Below, in pieces: positions 54,617-62,329 of a stretch of DNA of 64,000 nucleotides. A program made the translations under genes and the position numbers. The notes under the pieces are model-generated. The model searched no databases and was not told the DNA's origin. It saw only the letters and a program-made list of their open reading frames with translations. This DNA comes from Acidobacteriota bacterium (GTDB lineage Bacteria > Acidobacteriota > Blastocatellia > Pyrinomonadales > Pyrinomonadaceae), in NCBI GenBank assembly GCA_029781855.1, contig JAKOVX010000130.1:1-64000 (forward strand), in the 5' to 3' direction. Every line of letters begins with the position of its first letter. Positions within the stretch are counted from its first letter, which is position 1.

Positions 54617-55936
54617 ATGTTCAAACTCAAATCAATAGAGGATACGCTCTCGATGCCGTGTCGATCATTGATCTTCGCCGCAGCGACGGTCCTGATCCTG
54701 ATATTCGGCGGGGCGGGCTACGGCCTCGCTCAAAACAGGCGGACGGCCGCCAAAGTAAGGCCCCGGGCGGTTCCGGTCGCCCGGCACCACGCACAGCGAA
54801 GAACCGCCATACCCGCGGAGGGAACCGTCGCAGCGAAACCTGCGCCTGTAACGGTCGTCAACTTGCCGGAACCCGATATCCTATCGGGCGAGGCGAGCGT
54901 TACGGTGGATCCGAAACAACCGACGATCATCCGCCTCGGGCTTGCCCAAAACGCGGTATCGATCGTCGAGTTCCCGGCGGCTGACGGAATTTATTACATC
55001 CACGAGGGGAATCCCAAGCTCGCTTCGGTCTTTCAATCGCCGACCAAGGAAACAGACCGGTCGATCACGATCTATCCGGGGGAGTCGTTTGTCGCGGGCC
55101 GGGAAGGAAAAAGCGGCGCGGCATCGGCCTCTATCACGCTTCAGATGCGCTCGGGCCTCGTACTTACTCTTGAACTCGTGCCGGTCGCCGACATCCGCAG
55201 TAATGCTCATCGCTGTGTTATCAAGTATGACCGCGATGAGGTCGTTGCGGCCCGGCGAAGCGCCGGCCTCGCCTATGATCTGGGTGAAGAAGTGGTCCCC
55301 GGATCGGCCCGGATTACCCGTGCTTCTTCAAAACTTATCGGAGAGCGTCCGGACGCCATCGAAGATGATCCCGGAACAACATCCGGACCGGTACCCGGGC
55401 CGGTTCCCCGGGCCGCATCGGTCGAGATCCTCAAGGCGGGGAGACGAGGCTCCGACAAGCCGAATGGCGGCCCGCGGCCCATCGCCGACATATCGAAACT
55501 TGCTAACCGCAAACTCGCTGACTGCATCCGGGACCCGAAGAAGAAGATGGGTCCGTGGTCGGGGTCATCGGCCGGACTTTCACTTGCGGTTTCGCGAGTC
55601 GACGAGATCGGCGGGGACCGGCGGCTGGTCGTAGTCGGCGTCAGGAACGATACGGCCGGGAAACTGACGCTTGTTCCGGACTCTCCGGAATTTCAGATCC
55701 AGACCGCGGACACGAAAGGGAATGTCCTGCAAACCGAGCGCATCGGGAATTTGTATATCGAGAGCACGACGATCGACGGATCCTTGTCCGCAGGATCGAT
55801 CGTCTACTACGCGATCGTTTACAGTGCACCGATCATGGGTATCAATCAGCACGTTCGGGTCATGGTCGCCCATCGCGAGGCGGCAGACGTTCCGGTCGCC
55901 ATTTCGCTGCCAGGCGCAGATCCCGGCAAGGAGTAA
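54617..55936 (+). CDS. VirB9-like outer-membrane-complex protein
   Basis: 439 residues. GAGGT precedes the ATG. A hydrophobic signal (LIFAAATVLILIFGGAGYG) precedes a Pro/Arg-rich stretch. Then two beta-rich parts: ~90-195 (TVDPKQPTIIRLGLAQN, then GLVLTLELVPVADI) and ~315-420 (LSLAVSRVDEIGGDRRLV, then FQIQTADTKGN). Placement between VirB8- and VirB10-like genes supports VirB9/TrbG, although sequence similarity is weak. It would form part of the periplasmic/outer-membrane core. Confidence 0.62.
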   Translation: MFKLKSIEDTLSMPCRSLIFAAATVLILIFGGAGYGLAQNRRTAAKVRPRAVPVARHHAQRRTAIPAEGTVAAKPAPVTVVNLPEPDILSGEASVTVDPKQPTIIRLGLAQNAVSIVEFPAADGIYYIHEGNPKLASVFQSPTKETDRSITIYPGESFVAGREGKSGAASASITLQMRSGLVLTLELVPVADIRSNAHRCVIKYDRDEVVAARRSAGLAYDLGEEVVPGSARITRASSKLIGERPDAIEDDPGTTSGPVPGPVPRAASVEILKAGRRGSDKPNGGPRPIADISKLANRKLADCIRDPKKKMGPWSGSSAGLSLAVSRVDEIGGDRRLVVVGVRNDTAGKLTLVPDSPEFQIQTADTKGNVLQTERIGNLYIESTTIDGSLSAGSIVYYAIVYSAPIMGINQHVRVMVAHREAADVPVAISLPGADPGKE

Positions 55937-55942
55937 ATCGAC

Positions 55943-57466
55943 ATGACAGTTTTGAATGACGACCCGGTGGAGGTGCCCCCGGTGATCCCCGATGGCCCGA
56001 ATGAGGATGCTCGCGGCGAACTGCTGCGTCGGGCAATAGAAACCGCGGCGGGTGAGGGTTCGGAGATCCCTGAATTCGAGGATCCGGATTGGTCCGAGGA
56101 ACTGCCCGAGAGCAAGCCGGTCAGGCGAAAGCTCCTGACCGCCTTCGCGGGCCTTCTCGTACTGTTTATCCTGCTTGCGGCCGGACTTAGCTGGTTCTTC
56201 GGTATCGGTTCGTTCTCGGCCCAAAAGACGCGATCGATCGACCGTACGAGAAGCAGTTCTGCTCCGGCAACCGAGGACGAGAAGTTAAAAGCGGCTCTCA
56301 GCCTGGTAGCCGACAAGAACCCGGTCCCGGAAACGGGTACTCCGGCAGGCATGCCGGGAAACAACAGCTCTGCACCACCTACATTGGTCACTGTTCCGGC
56401 TGATGGCCGCGACATGAACCGTGAGGACGTTTTCTCTCCGGGGAGCCCGGCAATGAGTGATCCGGCTATCCGGACAGAAGGTCTTCCGGCGAATACTGAT
56501 AGTCCCGGCTCGCCATCCGGCACCCGAGGTGAGGCGGGGCTGCCGGATACGTCCCGACAAAGGGCGCCGGCTGGGGAATCGGACGGAACGGCATCCCGTG
56601 AGCTCATGGCGCCGGGACGTTCACTGTTCTTTGGCATCGAAAAAAAAGAAGTACCCCAGGTTGCAAAGGCCGCGACAACGGGTCCTGTCACAGTAATTGA
56701 GAGGGAAGCCGGCGGTGGGCCGGGGCCGCTCCCGTTCGGAACCCTGCTCCCGGTCCGGCTGACCGGTGCTGTATTCACTTTGCGCAATTCGAGCGGAATG
56801 GTCCGAATGGAATTAACCAGAGCGGTCTCCGGAAAAGGTTATGCATATCCGGCCGGAACGCAGCTCGTCGGCACGGTTCGGGGCGGCGAATACAAGCGGG
56901 CATTCATCAGCGTAGCCGGATTGATAGATCCGGGAACCGGCCAGTTGGTCAAGTTCAACGGCGAGGTCCTGGGAAACGATGGTGCCTCTGGGATGCCGGG
57001 GCGGCGAAGATCGATCACCGGTGCCTGGTCCCGCGCCCTCGCAGGACTCCGGGACACCGGACGCTCGGTGATCAGCGCGATCGGGAGCGCTCGCTCGGGA
57101 GGAACGATCGTGATCGGCGATCAGGCGCGGTCGACATCGGCGGCGCTATCAGAGCAGGCGGCCGGACTCGTCGGCGGAAAGCAGGGATCGGATGAATTTG
57201 TTGAACTCGCGGCCGGGACGACCGGGTACGTTCTGGCGACCGGCCTTCCGGAAAGCAGGACGGTCGGCAGAAGCGGGACTCCGGCCCGCATCCCCGCGCC
57301 GGATGACAACGGCCCGTCGATCAGCGGTTTGACGGACCAGGAACTGGCGGAATTATTTACCGATGGGTCGCCTGAAAAGCTGAGGGCTGCGATTCCGAGG
57401 ATGACGCCGGAGTTCCGTCGGCTGGCGGCTGTGATCCTCTCGGGAACCGCCGACGGATCAAAATAG
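55943..57466 (+). CDS. VirB10/TrbI-like core protein
   Basis: 507 residues, AAGGAG eight bases before the ATG. An acidic N-terminus, a transmembrane helix at ~65-87 (LLTAFAGLLVLFILLAAGLSW), a long Pro/Ser/Gly-rich linker, and a C-terminal domain at ~265-400 with the TrbI pattern LPFGTLLPVRLTGAVFTLRN, then AYPAGTQLVGTVRGGEYKR. VirB10-type proteins span both membranes and couple ATP use to channel opening. It begins 6 bases after the VirB9-like gene. The last ~60 residues are unusual and acidic. Confidence 0.78.
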   Translation: MTVLNDDPVEVPPVIPDGPNEDARGELLRRAIETAAGEGSEIPEFEDPDWSEELPESKPVRRKLLTAFAGLLVLFILLAAGLSWFFGIGSFSAQKTRSIDRTRSSSAPATEDEKLKAALSLVADKNPVPETGTPAGMPGNNSSAPPTLVTVPADGRDMNREDVFSPGSPAMSDPAIRTEGLPANTDSPGSPSGTRGEAGLPDTSRQRAPAGESDGTASRELMAPGRSLFFGIEKKEVPQVAKAATTGPVTVIEREAGGGPGPLPFGTLLPVRLTGAVFTLRNSSGMVRMELTRAVSGKGYAYPAGTQLVGTVRGGEYKRAFISVAGLIDPGTGQLVKFNGEVLGNDGASGMPGRRRSITGAWSRALAGLRDTGRSVISAIGSARSGGTIVIGDQARSTSAALSEQAAGLVGGKQGSDEFVELAAGTTGYVLATGLPESRTVGRSGTPARIPAPDDNGPSISGLTDQELAELFTDGSPEKLRAAIPRMTPEFRRLAAVILSGTADGSK

Positions 57467-57485
57467 TGAGGAGCCGATCTAGAAT

Positions 57486-58613
57486 ATGATCCCGCATGAT
57501 CCAAACAGGGAACAGGTTGATCCTCGCCGGCTTGTGCTTTCGGACGAGAAGCAGCGGCTTTACGAACTTATCTGCGGACAGGGATACGTGCCCGACGGGC
57601 GGAATTTCTCTGATTTCTGCGAATCGCTGCGATCCGGCCGGGCGTGGCTTATCACCGGCACGCGCGGAAGCGGAAAGACCGCGTTTCCCGAAGCCGTGGC
57701 CGCGGCCTGTAACCTCACCGTTTGCATGGTGGCGGGCCGAGACGGGCTTAAACAGGAAGAGATCCTTTACGACTGGGACCGCGAAGAACAGGCCGAATGG
57801 ATGGCCGAGAACCTGCGATCGGCAAAGCAGCTTTCCGGACCTGAACGCGACGCCCATATGGCGGGTGCACGCCGGGCCAAATGGAAGCGGGAATTCCTGG
57901 TGCTTGGCGAGATGGGGCTCGCGTACGACCTTGCAGCGAGGGCCGCAGCCGATCCGGGGGCAGCCCCGCCGGTACTGATACTTGACGAAAGCGACAAGTT
58001 CGGGGCAAGTCTTGAAGATTCATTGCTGATGCCGCTCGAACGCGGGGTGATCCATATTCCGAGGCTTGTTGGCGGGTCGATCGGTTCGGCTGACGGGAAG
58101 TCGAAACCGATCGTCGTAACAACGTCCAACGATCTCCGGCATAAGCTGAGCCCGCCGTTTGTCTCCCGGCACATCTTCAGCCGCTTCGCCACGCCCTCGC
58201 TCGAAAAGGAACTCGAGATCCTGAGTGCTCGCTGTCCGTCGGCCTCAACGGCGCAGCTGGCCCTGGCGATAAAGCTGCTCGACGGCGTCCGCGGTGTAGC
58301 CGGACTCGAAGACTATCCGAGTTTAAGGGAATCGATAGATGTTCTGGCGGCCTTTGCGCGGGACGGAGTCGAGGAACTCGATGATGAAGGCCTGATCCGT
58401 TACTTCTGCTATTTCGTCAAGACCGGAGAGTCGCAGGAGCTTTTGAAACTCCAGCTTGATTACCTTTTGATGGTGGCAACGGGCTTCCAGCCTGAGATCG
58501 ACGGGTGGCTCGGCAAGCGTGATCCCGAATGGGGGAAACGCTGGACATTTCGACCGCCAGGCCGAAATCCGCCGCCGGAAAACGATGGCTTCGATATCGG
58601 AGAAGACGCATGA
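57486..58613 (+). CDS. MoxR-like AAA+ ATPase
   Basis: 375 residues. Walker A GTRGSGKT is at ~58-65, Walker B VLILDESDKF at ~163-172, a sensor motif IVVTTSNDLRH near 208, and an arginine-finger-type SRHIFSRF near 225. This is the MoxR/AAA+ pattern of single-copy unfolding or remodelling ATPases. GAGGAG precedes the ATG. Its place between VirB10- and VirD4-like genes suggests a role in secretion or transfer, where VirB11 would be expected in P-type systems. Whether it replaces VirB11 is inference. Confidence 0.8.
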   Translation: MIPHDPNREQVDPRRLVLSDEKQRLYELICGQGYVPDGRNFSDFCESLRSGRAWLITGTRGSGKTAFPEAVAAACNLTVCMVAGRDGLKQEEILYDWDREEQAEWMAENLRSAKQLSGPERDAHMAGARRAKWKREFLVLGEMGLAYDLAARAAADPGAAPPVLILDESDKFGASLEDSLLMPLERGVIHIPRLVGGSIGSADGKSKPIVVTTSNDLRHKLSPPFVSRHIFSRFATPSLEKELEILSARCPSASTAQLALAIKLLDGVRGVAGLEDYPSLRESIDVLAAFARDGVEELDDEGLIRYFCYFVKTGESQELLKLQLDYLLMVATGFQPEIDGWLGKRDPEWGKRWTFRPPGRNPPPENDGFDIGEDA

Positions 58614-59419
58614 AGACTCAAAAAAGGCGGGACAAAGCACTCCCGGGATCGAAACCCGCAAGAAACAGGAAGCAGTCGGTTCCGAGAGCACTGTCCGCGT
58701 CACGCCTTCGACAACTGACAGGCTCACGGTTTGTAAATGCTGCGGCGATCATAGCGGCGATCGTCGCCGTAATTGCAGGAGGCCGGTTGTTGAGGGAGAA
58801 GCGGGGGCCTACCCAGGTTACTTTTACCGAGCAGGGAAGCAGTGATACCGCTCCGGGCGCCACGGGCAGTGGTGGAACGGCGCCGCCGCCGAAGATCTTT
58901 GCGGGAGAGGTGTACGATACCTCTATCAGATTACGGGAAGCAGCGGCCTTCGGGATGGCCATTTCGCTGGTAGTGATCGACGAATACGCCAGGAGAAGAA
59001 CGCCGCCGCCGGATGTTAACAGTGTATTTGGTTCGATCTCCCGCCAAAACCTGCTGCCGCCGGGATTCGAGATCCGCCAGCAGGGAACCTCGACACCGTC
59101 GAGTACGCTGATCGTGAGGTATCGGGTGAAGCCGCTCGCGTTTGAGATAGTCTCCCTACCAAACCCCGGGGCCGGCGGGCCTGCCCTCATGATCAGGTTT
59201 CCGATCGTTTCGATAAGCGGACGACCGGTACCATTCTTCCGCTCTTCGCTCGCAGGGCGCGGAGAGCTTCCCGAGCCGTTTGCGACGGCCGAGCGGCTTG
59301 GGTCGACCGGTTGGACGCTCGACTGGTGGCAGGGTGAAATGCTCAAACTTGATAGCAACGCGATCGATCAGCTCGCCGACGAACAAAGGGAATCGAAAAC
59401 TCAGGATCTCAAGCGCTGA
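58610..59419 (+). CDS. Membrane protein of unknown function in the transfer operon
   Basis: 269 residues from the ATG at 58610, which overlaps the preceding stop by four bases (ATGA); the frame opens earlier at 58529. A basic N-terminus with a transmembrane helix at ~43-60 (FVNAAAIIAAIVAVIAGG), a Gly/Pro linker, then a beta-rich periplasmic domain (LIVRYRVKPLAFEIVSLPN, then LMIRFPIVSISGRPVPFF). No family recognised. Translational coupling and the next gene (VirD4-like) show it belongs to the transfer system, perhaps as a periplasmic scaffold. Confidence 0.65.
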   Translation: MKTQKRRDKALPGSKPARNRKQSVPRALSASRLRQLTGSRFVNAAAIIAAIVAVIAGGRLLREKRGPTQVTFTEQGSSDTAPGATGSGGTAPPPKIFAGEVYDTSIRLREAAAFGMAISLVVIDEYARRRTPPPDVNSVFGSISRQNLLPPGFEIRQQGTSTPSSTLIVRYRVKPLAFEIVSLPNPGAGGPALMIRFPIVSISGRPVPFFRSSLAGRGELPEPFATAERLGSTGWTLDWWQGEMLKLDSNAIDQLADEQRESKTQDLKR

Positions 59420-59434
59420 CCCGACAGAGAATTT

Positions 59435-61597
59435 ATGGCTTCACAGGAATGGATCGAAAAACTTGACGCATCGCGGGGGATCCCCCGAAAGGCGAACGAA
59501 CAATACCTGCCCGCTTATCAGGCATTCTGGTCGTGGGCAGGAGATGTCGGCCAGGCGCTGTTCTTCAGCCTTTTAGGGCTTGCCGGCGCGCTTCTGAGCC
59601 TTTTTGCCGGACATCTTTTCGGGGTTTCCGGGCTGATCTGGCCCGTCTTCTGGGCGCTTGCTTTCCTTTGTCTCGCCGTCGCCCTGGCGGACGTCCTGAC
59701 GCTTTGCTGGACGTATCGGCTCTGGAGGATGAGCACATCGCATGGTTCGGCCCGATGGGCCAGGCTGACTGACCTCATCCGCTGCCGGCTTGTCAACCGG
59801 ATACGCAATATCCGGCTGCCGAAGAACGCGCTGCCGATCGCGAAGGTATTCGGCGGCCGCGATCTGTTTCTGCCGAAGGAGCAATGGCTCAGGCACTTCG
59901 CGATGTTCGGGCCTACCGGCTCGGGCAAGTCCAAGACCTTCTTTATCTCAATGATCCGTGCCGTCCTACGACACTCGTCATGCCTTGTTTACGATCCGAA
60001 GGGCGAGCTTTGCGAACAGACGGGCAACTTCGCCCGCCGGGTATATCGGCTCGACCTCAACGATCCGGCCAGAAGCGATCGCTGGAACTTTGTACCCGAG
60101 TGCCGCGAGAACCCGGCGTTCGCCTGCCAGCTGGCTGGGATGATGATCGGGGCTGAGGCGAGGCGGAAGACAAATGCCGATCCGTTCTGGGGGGACGCGG
60201 AGCAGATCGCCCTGACGGCGATCCTGCTGCATCTGGCCGAAGTATACCGGGAGAGGGCAATGCCGGGGTTTGCGGCGGATTTCCTGCTGGCCCTCGACGA
60301 CGAGGACCAGGACGCGTTCGGAACTGCGATGAAGTCTTCGCCAAGCTACTATGCCCGGCAGGCATATCTCGCGTTCCGGCAGGCCCCATACCAGACCCGC
60401 GGGTCGATCCTTATCGGGCTCTACAACAAGCTCCGGCCCTTTACGCTTTCACCGGCCCGAATGATAACCAAGAGCCCGACCAAAGATGACTTATCGAGGG
60501 GCTGCCGAATGATCGATTTCAAAGAGCTCCGCAGGCCCGGCACAGCTGTCTTCCTGGTCGTGTCGGAGGGGGCGGCCGATATGTACAAGGAATTCATCTC
60601 GACGTTTCTCGGACAAGCCGTGCTCGAAATGAGGCTTGACGGGATAAATGAACCCGAATACCCGTGTTTTGTCCTCATTGACGAGGCGTATCAGCTCAAC
60701 GTTGCCGAGGTAAAACGGATCTCAGGGATCGGCCGCGGGCGGGGTATCGGGCTCGGGCTCGGTTATCAGGACCTCCCGCAGATGTACGACCAGTACGGGA
60801 AGGAACAGGCCAACGCGATCCTCGGGACGGTGATGACCAAGATCTTTCTTCCCGGACTCGATGATGTCACCGCCGAATATGCGTCCCGGCAGTTGGGCGA
60901 CACGACAATTTTCGCAAAGACCTATCAGGACTTTCCCGGAACGAAGAACGACAACATCCGTTACGCGGAACAGAAACGCTCGCTTATGCAGGGGGTCGAG
61001 ATCCGACAGATCGCCTCTCACAAGGAACTTCTGATCCTTAGCGACACGGCTCCGCCGATAAAGGCGGCATACCCGCCGCTGGCGGTCCTTTCCAAGAAAT
61101 TTCGGTCACGGGTCTATGGCACTCCGGAAGAGATCCATCTGGGCGATATCGATGCCCGCCACCGTTTTGGCGAGCGGCAAGACCGATCTGCGGGAAACAA
61201 AACACATTTCGGGTCAGGAGGAAAAGTGACCAGCGTCTCCGCGACAGCCGACGCCAGGCTCGCGGCGATAGTCTCGGAAGCGGTCGATTCGGTGATCGAC
61301 TCGGCAAATGCTTTCATGGCAGCGCCGGATCCGTCGCATTACGCCGAAGCTAAACCGGATGGCGGCCGTGCGGGCGAGTCCGGGGGTGATCGATCGCGGA
61401 TCGGGCAGATGGGATTGGCGGCACCGGCGAAACCGGTCGTCCTAAGAAGGACCATCCGCGCGAACGATCCCGATGTGATCGGACCCGACGGCACCGGGGT
61501 TGCCGATGCCCTCGATCGCCTCACCGACGAGGTCCGTTCGAGCCTCCATGAACAATTTGAAAACTCAATGCTCGAAATGAACAGGAGCGTTGTTTGA
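59435..61597 (+). CDS. VirD4/TraG-type coupling protein
   Basis: 720 residues. Two or three N-terminal membrane segments at ~27-95 (ALFFSLLGLAGALLSLFAG, then WPVFWALAFLCLAVALADV). Walker A FGPTGSGKSK is near residue 162. Walker B PCFVLIDEAYQLN is near 412. Motifs typical of TraG/VirD4 such as LVYDPKGELCEQTG and MIDFKELRRPGTAVFLVVSE are present. Coupling proteins bring DNA or effectors to the type IV channel. The C-terminal ~180 residues are low-complexity and may contact substrates. Its presence, without a relaxase in the window, leaves open what is exported. Confidence 0.9.
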   Translation: MASQEWIEKLDASRGIPRKANEQYLPAYQAFWSWAGDVGQALFFSLLGLAGALLSLFAGHLFGVSGLIWPVFWALAFLCLAVALADVLTLCWTYRLWRMSTSHGSARWARLTDLIRCRLVNRIRNIRLPKNALPIAKVFGGRDLFLPKEQWLRHFAMFGPTGSGKSKTFFISMIRAVLRHSSCLVYDPKGELCEQTGNFARRVYRLDLNDPARSDRWNFVPECRENPAFACQLAGMMIGAEARRKTNADPFWGDAEQIALTAILLHLAEVYRERAMPGFAADFLLALDDEDQDAFGTAMKSSPSYYARQAYLAFRQAPYQTRGSILIGLYNKLRPFTLSPARMITKSPTKDDLSRGCRMIDFKELRRPGTAVFLVVSEGAADMYKEFISTFLGQAVLEMRLDGINEPEYPCFVLIDEAYQLNVAEVKRISGIGRGRGIGLGLGYQDLPQMYDQYGKEQANAILGTVMTKIFLPGLDDVTAEYASRQLGDTTIFAKTYQDFPGTKNDNIRYAEQKRSLMQGVEIRQIASHKELLILSDTAPPIKAAYPPLAVLSKKFRSRVYGTPEEIHLGDIDARHRFGERQDRSAGNKTHFGSGGKVTSVSATADARLAAIVSEAVDSVIDSANAFMAAPDPSHYAEAKPDGGRAGESGGDRSRIGQMGLAAPAKPVVLRRTIRANDPDVIGPDGTGVADALDRLTDEVRSSLHEQFENSMLEMNRSVV

Positions 61598-61601
61598 TCA
61601 G

Positions 61602-62165
61602 ATGATTAGTAGGCTGAAACTGACATTCCTGCTGATGCCGGCGGCCCTTTTTCTGGTCGTTGGGGCATATGTCTATTCGCTCTGGATGGCCGAAAAGGGT
61701 AAGGCTGCTGAGGTGCCGGTCGACTCGGTAAGCATGATGATGCGTGACTTGCTCCGGTTTCATGAGAAACGCGGCGGATTCCCGGCAAGTCTCAAGGATC
61801 TTGAAGGTGTCGTTTGGGACCGGAAGGAAAGGGAATTCATGGCAGGCGGAAAAGGGTTCCTTCACCGCAATTATTATTACCTATACAGCCGGATCGGCGA
61901 TCATCGCTATTCTCTATGGGCGATACCGACCGGGCCGTCCCGAGATGAGGCCCCGTCATGGTTCCTGGCGTCAACGCCCGAAGCCTGCCGGCGATGGAAG
62001 GGAGCGGCCCTCCCGATAGAGCAGATACAGAGGGTCAATTCTGACCCGTCGGTCACGCAGCTTGGGGTTTTGGGTCTGATCGAACAGTCGCGGATCAATT
62101 TCGGGGACCGGAGAAAATCCGCTAGCAACGGAATAGCACCTTTCGTCGAAACATCTGGCCGATAG
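61602..62165 (+). CDS. Small pilin-like membrane protein of unknown function
   Basis: 187 residues from the ATG at 61602, four bases after the VirD4-like stop. One hydrophobic segment at ~6-27 (LTFLLMPAALFLVVGAYVYS) with little before it, as in type II/IV pilin-like proteins. Then DSVSMMMRDLLRFHEKRGG and FPASLKDLEGVVWD, resembling the region after the helix in GspG-like pseudopilins. No prepilin peptidase site (G/A before the helix with a Glu at +5) is evident, so the resemblance may be only in the helix-loop pattern. It ends the plus-strand operon. Confidence 0.6.
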   Translation: MISRLKLTFLLMPAALFLVVGAYVYSLWMAEKGKAAEVPVDSVSMMMRDLLRFHEKRGGFPASLKDLEGVVWDRKEREFMAGGKGFLHRNYYYLYSRIGDHRYSLWAIPTGPSRDEAPSWFLASTPEACRRWKGAALPIEQIQRVNSDPSVTQLGVLGLIEQSRINFGDRRKSASNGIAPFVETSGR

Positions 62166-62261
62166 CTGCACTTGGCGGTTAATGTACGTCCACAAAGCGG
62201 TAAAAAGACATACGGTGGGTCGAAAACGCTGTTCCGATTGAAGAATTTCGGCTTGAATTAC

Positions 62262-62284
62262 AAGGGCACCGAATCGGTGCCCTT
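62262..62284. terminator. Bidirectional terminator between the transfer operon and the FG-GAP gene
   Basis: AAGGGCACCGA (62262-62272) pairs perfectly with TCGGTGCCCTT (62274-62284). The flanks are short A/T-rich runs on each side. It lies between convergent genes ending at 62165 and 62330 and could serve both. Confidence 0.65.
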
Positions 62285-62329
62285 AACCTATCGATCTAAG
62301 CGGCTCCCTAAATGAGGAAACGGCCACCC

